A DNA stretch of 64,000 nt. Source: JACMLD01 sp033761915. GTDB taxonomy: Bacteria; Bacteroidota; Bacteroidia; Chitinophagales; Chitinophagaceae. Made by a program: the position numbers and the translations under genes. The stretch lies in NCBI GenBank assembly GCA_033761915.1, contig JANRMC010000156.1:6988-70987 (forward strand), in the 5' to 3' direction. The notes under the pieces were generated by a model. That model saw only the letters and a list, made by a program, of their open reading frames with translations. It was not told where the DNA came from and did not search any database. Shown here piece by piece: positions 60,602 to 64,000 of the stretch (the stretch's first letter is position 1; each line of letters opens with the position of its first letter).

Positions 60602-61087
60602 ATGAAAATTTTAAAACGCATTACCGCACCTACACTGCTGCCCACCTGGTGGCAGGATTTTATTTTGGCAATACCCCGTATAATATGCGGCTATTTATTA
60701 ACCGCAGATTTTGGAGCTGCTAAGTTTGGGTTACCATGGTCGCCACCAGAGAACAACCTAGGTTTTTTTGAAGTGGCTTTTTGGTTTCCTTCAGATGTGG
60801 CAGCCTATGGAGGGGTGTTTGCTCTGTTTCCGGCATTTTTTGCCTGGATGGGTGCATTTAGTGAAGCCGTTGGTGGTTTGTTTTTAATAGCCGGTTTTCA
60901 AACAAGAATCTTTTCTTTTTTAGTGGCTTGTACCATGCTGGTAGCCATTTTTATGCAGCAGTTAAACCAGGGCACCTGGAACATGCTGCCGGCAGCAGGC
61001 TTTTTATGGGTAAGTATTGCCGGCATTGTATTGGGCTCGGGCCGGTTTGGTGTTGATTATTTAATTATTAAAAAAACAAGTGTATGA
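60602..61087 (+). CDS. DoxX family membrane protein
   Basis: A 161-residue protein with four helices and the DoxX pattern: FILAIPRIICGYLLTADFGA near the start, FFAWMGAFSEAVGGLFLIAG with the conserved Glu, and a hydrophobic C-terminal helix ending GVDYLI. DoxX proteins are associated with quinone or sulfur redox functions; the role here is unknown. Its stop codon overlaps the next start by four bases (ATGA). Confidence 0.85.
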   Translation: MKILKRITAPTLLPTWWQDFILAIPRIICGYLLTADFGAAKFGLPWSPPENNLGFFEVAFWFPSDVAAYGGVFALFPAFFAWMGAFSEAVGGLFLIAGFQTRIFSFLVACTMLVAIFMQQLNQGTWNMLPAAGFLWVSIAGIVLGSGRFGVDYLIIKKTSV

Positions 61088-61443
61088 AAAAGTATAGCGT
61101 ATTAATAAGTATGGTTGTTTTGTGTGCAGCAGGCTGTGTGCAAAAGGCATATAAAAAAACAGTGGTATTTAAACTAAATACCACCAACCAAAAAAATATA
61201 GAATCGGTTGGTGTAAGAGGTGCCGAGAAGCCGTTAAGCTGGCAGCAAGATCTGCAAATGAGTGCTATAAAAAAAGATACACTTTATGTGGCTACAGTAA
61301 GCTTTTTAACGGGCTATAAGTTTACTGAAGTAAAATTTGTTATTAACGGGGACTTTGAGTTAAAAGAAAAAGATAACCGTAAAATTGTTTTTAGCAATAG
61401 CGATACTACGTATTATGATGCGGTATTTGATGTAGCAAAATAA
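61084..61443 (+). CDS. Small lipoprotein of unknown function
   Basis: A 119-residue protein with a lipobox (SMVVLCAAGC) so that Cys at about 18 would be lipid-modified. The mature part (KTVVFKLNTTNQKNIESVGV, KFTEVKFVINGDFELKEKD) looks like a beta-rich starch-binding-like or early-set fold, which I infer from strand pattern alone. Translational coupling with the DoxX gene (ATGA overlap) suggests joint function at the envelope. Confidence 0.7.
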   Translation: MKKYSVLISMVVLCAAGCVQKAYKKTVVFKLNTTNQKNIESVGVRGAEKPLSWQQDLQMSAIKKDTLYVATVSFLTGYKFTEVKFVINGDFELKEKDNRKIVFSNSDTTYYDAVFDVAK

Positions 61444-61494
61444 AGCAGCAATTACAGCGACAGTATCACACAATGAGACTGATTGTTTTTATAG

Positions 61495-61555
61495 TACTGC
61501 AGCTGACATGTGCGACGCAAGGATGACGCCATGAAAAACTAATGCTTGAAACAAT
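61495..61555. repeat. Intergenic repeat copy R17 (right arm only)
   Basis: GTGCGACGCAAGGATGACGCC from 61510; the following ATGAAAAAC resembles the R13 and R15 right flanks. It lies in the convergent gap before the HAD hydrolase stop. Confidence 0.65.
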
Positions 61556-61557
61556 TA

Positions 61558-62169
61558 CTATAATAAATCCAGTTCTTTTAACGCTGCTCTCAGTTGTTCC
61601 GGATTTTTAAAGTGAATACTTTTTATGCCCAGCGTTTCTGCGCCTTTAATATTGCGTAAGTTATCATCAATAAAAACAGCCTGTGCCGGGTTTACCTGGT
61701 ACCTGTTTAGCAGGCGCTGGTAAAATTCAGCAAAGGGCTTGCGGGTTTTTTCTTCTCCGCTTACCACACGGCCATCAAACCAGTGTAAAAAATTATAACG
61801 TACTAAGGCAATTTCAAAAAGACTGGCCTGCCAGTTGGTAAGTGCATAAATTTTATAGCGGCCCGTTTCTTTAAGATCTTTAAAAATAGCAACGCTTTCT
61901 GTTATGGGGCCGCCCAGCATTTCTGTCCAACGACCATAAAAATCTCTGATGGGCTGCTCCCATTCCGGAAACTTTGCAACCAGTTCTTGCGTAGCTGCTA
62001 CAATAGAACGTCCGGCATCTTGTTCTTCATTCCAATCGGGCGTGCATATGTTTTGAAAAAAATAATCCTTTTTTTCTTCGCTTTCAAAATAGTTGCCGTA
62101 AACATGCAAGGGGTTCCAGTCAATAAGTACGGCGCCTAAATCAAAGATGATGGTATTATATGGGTTCAT
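61558..62169 (-). CDS. HAD family hydrolase (YihX-like)
   Basis: A 203-residue protein with TIIFDLGAVLIDWNP, the DxG form of HAD motif I seen in YihX-type sugar phosphatases, motif II in YALTNWQ and motif III/IV in KPFAEFYQRLL and VFIDDNLRN. A helical cap domain lies between. It should remove phosphate from a small molecule such as a hexose phosphate; the substrate is not fixed by sequence. Its start overlaps the MFS gene end by 14 bp. Confidence 0.87.
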   Translation of the reverse strand: MNPYNTIIFDLGAVLIDWNPLHVYGNYFESEEKKDYFFQNICTPDWNEEQDAGRSIVAATQELVAKFPEWEQPIRDFYGRWTEMLGGPITESVAIFKDLKETGRYKIYALTNWQASLFEIALVRYNFLHWFDGRVVSGEEKTRKPFAEFYQRLLNRYQVNPAQAVFIDDNLRNIKGAETLGIKSIHFKNPEQLRAALKELDLL

Positions 62170-63352
62170 TATAATTAGCCTGGTTTAAGTGGGTGGTGCT
62201 GTTAATTAGATACCGGTTTTGCATGGCGGCAATGGCTGCCAGTATGCACAATAATAATACAAAGCTTAACCCAATTGATAAATTAAATTTTTCTGAAAGA
62301 ATGCCAATAACACTGGGACCGGTTAAAAAACCAATAAGCCCGCCACTGAATACTGCAGAAATACCAATAACCGGACTTACGCCTGGTACTATTGCTGCGG
62401 CATTAATTAATATGGGTACAATACAAGAGCAGCCTATGCCCACAATAGTAAAGCCGGTTATTGCCAGCCATGGTGCAGGTGCTGCCACTACTAACAAAAA
62501 ACCAAGTGCTGCTAGTAAACTGCCGGCAACCACCACTTTTTTGGCGCCAATTTTTGGTACTAAAGCATCTCCGTTAAAACGACTGATGGCCATCATTACC
62601 GAAAAACCTGCAAAGCCCAACCCAGCCCATGTAACAGAACTGTGCAGGCTTTCTTTTAAGTAAATAGCACTCCAGTCTGCCACGCAACCTTCTGCCATAA
62701 AAATTACAAAGCATATTAGCGATAAGCCTAAAATGGAAAGCGGCGGTGCTGCCAAACCCGTGCCGGCATGTATATACTCATTATACTGCAGCAGTAATTT
62801 TCTGATACTTATTATAACCATTGCAATGATAGAAAACACCAGCAGCATTTGAAGGTAATCTGGCACAAGCAACAGGTAAAATGCAACAGCCAGGCCGGCG
62901 CTAATGCCACCACCCAGACTATACATGCCGTGGCAGGTGCTCATAATACGGGTGCCGCTTCTTTGCTCAATTAAGGTAACCACGGCATTGGTGCTAACCC
63001 CATTTAAAAAACCAGAGAGGCCGGTTACATAAAGGGCCAGCCAAAACATCCATGGCTGGCTGGCTACTACCTGCAGGGTATAGCCCATGCAAAGAATAAA
63101 GGGGCCGGTTAGTAACCATTGCCCCACTTTTATTTTGCTAAAAATTTTTGGCGCCAGAAAAACACCGGTAAAAGAACCTGCAGGCGCCAGTAACAGCGAT
63201 AGTCCTAATGTGGCATCTGTAAAAGCAAGGCGTTCTTTAATGGCTGGCAATGCAGCCACCCATATACCCAGCATTAAACTGCCAACGGCAAACAGAAAGC
63301 CAATGCTTATAAACTGTTTATTTCTAAAAAAAGCCAGAGTATTGCTAAGCAT
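62156..63352 (-). CDS. MFS transporter
   Basis: A 398-residue membrane protein with twelve predicted helices, for example IGFLFAVGSLMLGIWVAALP and ITGFTIVGIGCSCIVPILIN. GISAVFSGGLIGFLTGPSVIG near the end and SRFNGDALVPKIGAKK between helices fit the DHA-like drug or sugar efflux branch. The transported compound cannot be named. It overlaps the HAD hydrolase gene and is 11 bp from the SemiSWEET gene, so the three are probably one operon. Confidence 0.88.
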   Translation of the reverse strand: MLSNTLAFFRNKQFISIGFLFAVGSLMLGIWVAALPAIKERLAFTDATLGLSLLLAPAGSFTGVFLAPKIFSKIKVGQWLLTGPFILCMGYTLQVVASQPWMFWLALYVTGLSGFLNGVSTNAVVTLIEQRSGTRIMSTCHGMYSLGGGISAGLAVAFYLLLVPDYLQMLLVFSIIAMVIISIRKLLLQYNEYIHAGTGLAAPPLSILGLSLICFVIFMAEGCVADWSAIYLKESLHSSVTWAGLGFAGFSVMMAISRFNGDALVPKIGAKKVVVAGSLLAALGFLLVVAAPAPWLAITGFTIVGIGCSCIVPILINAAAIVPGVSPVIGISAVFSGGLIGFLTGPSVIGILSEKFNLSIGLSFVLLLCILAAIAAMQNRYLINSTTHLNQANYNEPI

Positions 63353-63363
63353 TGCGCAGCCGC

Positions 63364-63618
63364 TTATTTATATTTTACTTTAAAGTACAGCATTACCAGC
63401 GATAGTACCAGTATGCAGCTATTGGTATAAATAATAGACCCATTCATAATAAGCAGGCCATAAATTAACCACAGCACCACACTGGTGGTGGCAAATACAA
63501 ACATCAGCAACGAAATGTCTTTTGCAGATTTTGTTTTCCATGTTTTAATTACCTGTGGCAAAAAAACAATGGTAGAAATGGTGCCGGCCACATAGCCCAG
63601 TATTTCAATACCGCTCAT
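63364..63618 (-). CDS. SemiSWEET sugar transporter
   Basis: An 84-residue protein with three helices. ILGYVAGTISTIVFLPQVIKTW contains the Pro-Gln motif of the PQ-loop/SWEET superfamily and SAKDISLLMFVFATTSVVLW the second helix. Bacterial SemiSWEETs dimerise and carry sugars. It lies between the MFS and LOG-family genes on the same strand. Confidence 0.9.
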   Translation of the reverse strand: MSGIEILGYVAGTISTIVFLPQVIKTWKTKSAKDISLLMFVFATTSVVLWLIYGLLIMNGSIIYTNSCILVLSLVMLYFKVKYK

Positions 63619-63644
63619 TGTTATAAATTTTTATTGAAGATAGT

Positions 63645-64000
63645 TTATCTTTTTTCAAACAACCACCATAACCGTTTACGGGGTTTTATGCGGTAGTGGG
63701 TGTTTATATACTTACTAATATGTTCCATGGCTTCATCAATACTATCTGTAAGCAATACCAGTTGCAAATCGTTTTTATTAATGGTGCCCTGTGCGGCCAT
63801 AAACTCCATATACTCCCACAGTTGTTTATAGTAGGCTTTATTAAACAACACAATCGGAAACTGTGTAATGGTTTTGGTTTGCACCAGGGTAAGTGTTTCA
63901 AAAAATTCATCCATAGTACCAACACCACCGGGCATTATTATAAACGCATAAGAGTATTTTACCAGCAATACTTTGCGCACAAAAAAATGTTCAAAAGTAA
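63645..64000 (-). CDS. LOG-family (TIGR00730-type) protein, truncated by the window edge
   Basis: The visible part is the C-terminal region; the reading frame stays open to the window end and continues beyond it. The hallmark PGGVGTMDEFFE is present, preceded by FFVRKVLLVKYSYAFIIM. This nucleotide-hydrolase signature (PGGxGTxxE) belongs to the LOG/LONELY GUY family, which releases cytokinin-like bases from nucleotide monophosphates, although bacterial roles vary. A GTG at 63980 is not the real start. Confidence 0.85.
   Translation of the reverse strand, partial: TFEHFFVRKVLLVKYSYAFIIMPGGVGTMDEFFETLTLVQTKTITQFPIVLFNKAYYKQLWEYMEFMAAQGTINKNDLQLVLLTDSIDEAMEHISKYINTHYRIKPRKRLWWLFEKR

Noticed and set aside
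3328..61555. Recurrent repeats considered as a CRISPR array
   Set aside because: Copies are kilobases apart, inverted, of different length, and have no regular spacers or cas genes.

Overview
The window is a 64 kb stretch of a Bacteroidota chromosome, most likely a member of the Chitinophagaceae or a close relative. The signs are the protein families (IPExxxVDY protein, CtlX-type hydrolase, CarboxypepD_reg-like proteins, a TonB-plug beta-barrel protein, lamin-tail protein, alternative complex III) and promoters of the Bacteroidota type, with a TAnnTTTG box at -7. Coding density is high and genes are mostly housekeeping. No tRNA, rRNA, CRISPR array, prophage or transposase was recognised.

Layout. 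1-9.9 kb: exported M28 peptidase, IPExxxVDY protein, pterin dehydratase, CtlX hydrolase, MeaB GTPase, a GT2 glycosyltransferase, a GH25 lysozyme, a PolB-like exonuclease with RidA and MmcQ/YjbR proteins, and an esterase. 10-18.4 kb: rpiB, an exported heptad-repeat charged protein, an LTA-synthase-like membrane sulfatase, a deoxyhypusine-synthase-like enzyme, psd, a lamin-tail protein, and asd behind a possible attenuator. 18.6-25.8 kb: a minus-strand run with a beta-barrel protein, a PsbP-like protein, a beta-lactamase-fold hydrolase, a CarboxypepD_reg protein, purN and a small membrane protein. 26-42.8 kb: one respiratory supercluster, actABCDEF (alternative complex III) followed by cytochrome oxidase subunits II and I, heme O synthase, two subunit III proteins, subunit IV, a SCO copper chaperone and a DUF420 protein. 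Together these move electrons from quinol to oxygen and assemble the oxidase. 42.9-57.9 kb: lipase, FAH-family hydrolase with a flavin reductase, pheS, 3-hydroxyacyl-CoA dehydrogenase with an SDR protein, an LpxD paralogue, rlmD, two tandem rhomboids, a nuclease/phosphatase and cysS. 58-64 kb: an exported amidohydrolase, a lone receiver protein, a DoxX/lipoprotein pair, a HAD hydrolase with an MFS transporter, a SemiSWEET and a LOG-family protein cut by the window edge.

The most unusual content is non-coding. At least 17 intergenic loci carry all or part of one repeat family (about 70-190 bp). Its inner ends are inverted copies of GTTGCGTCGCACACTT, its outer ends are GGTAAC/GTTACC-type arms, and full copies have a foldable middle. 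Arm variants seem to change sequence while keeping a small palindrome. No copy lies inside a likely gene, and several sit at operon seams or just upstream of start codons. A second candidate is the asd leader: a consensus promoter, an 18-codon Lys/Thr-rich ORF, and five alternating complementary segments including a terminator, which reads like a transcription attenuator.
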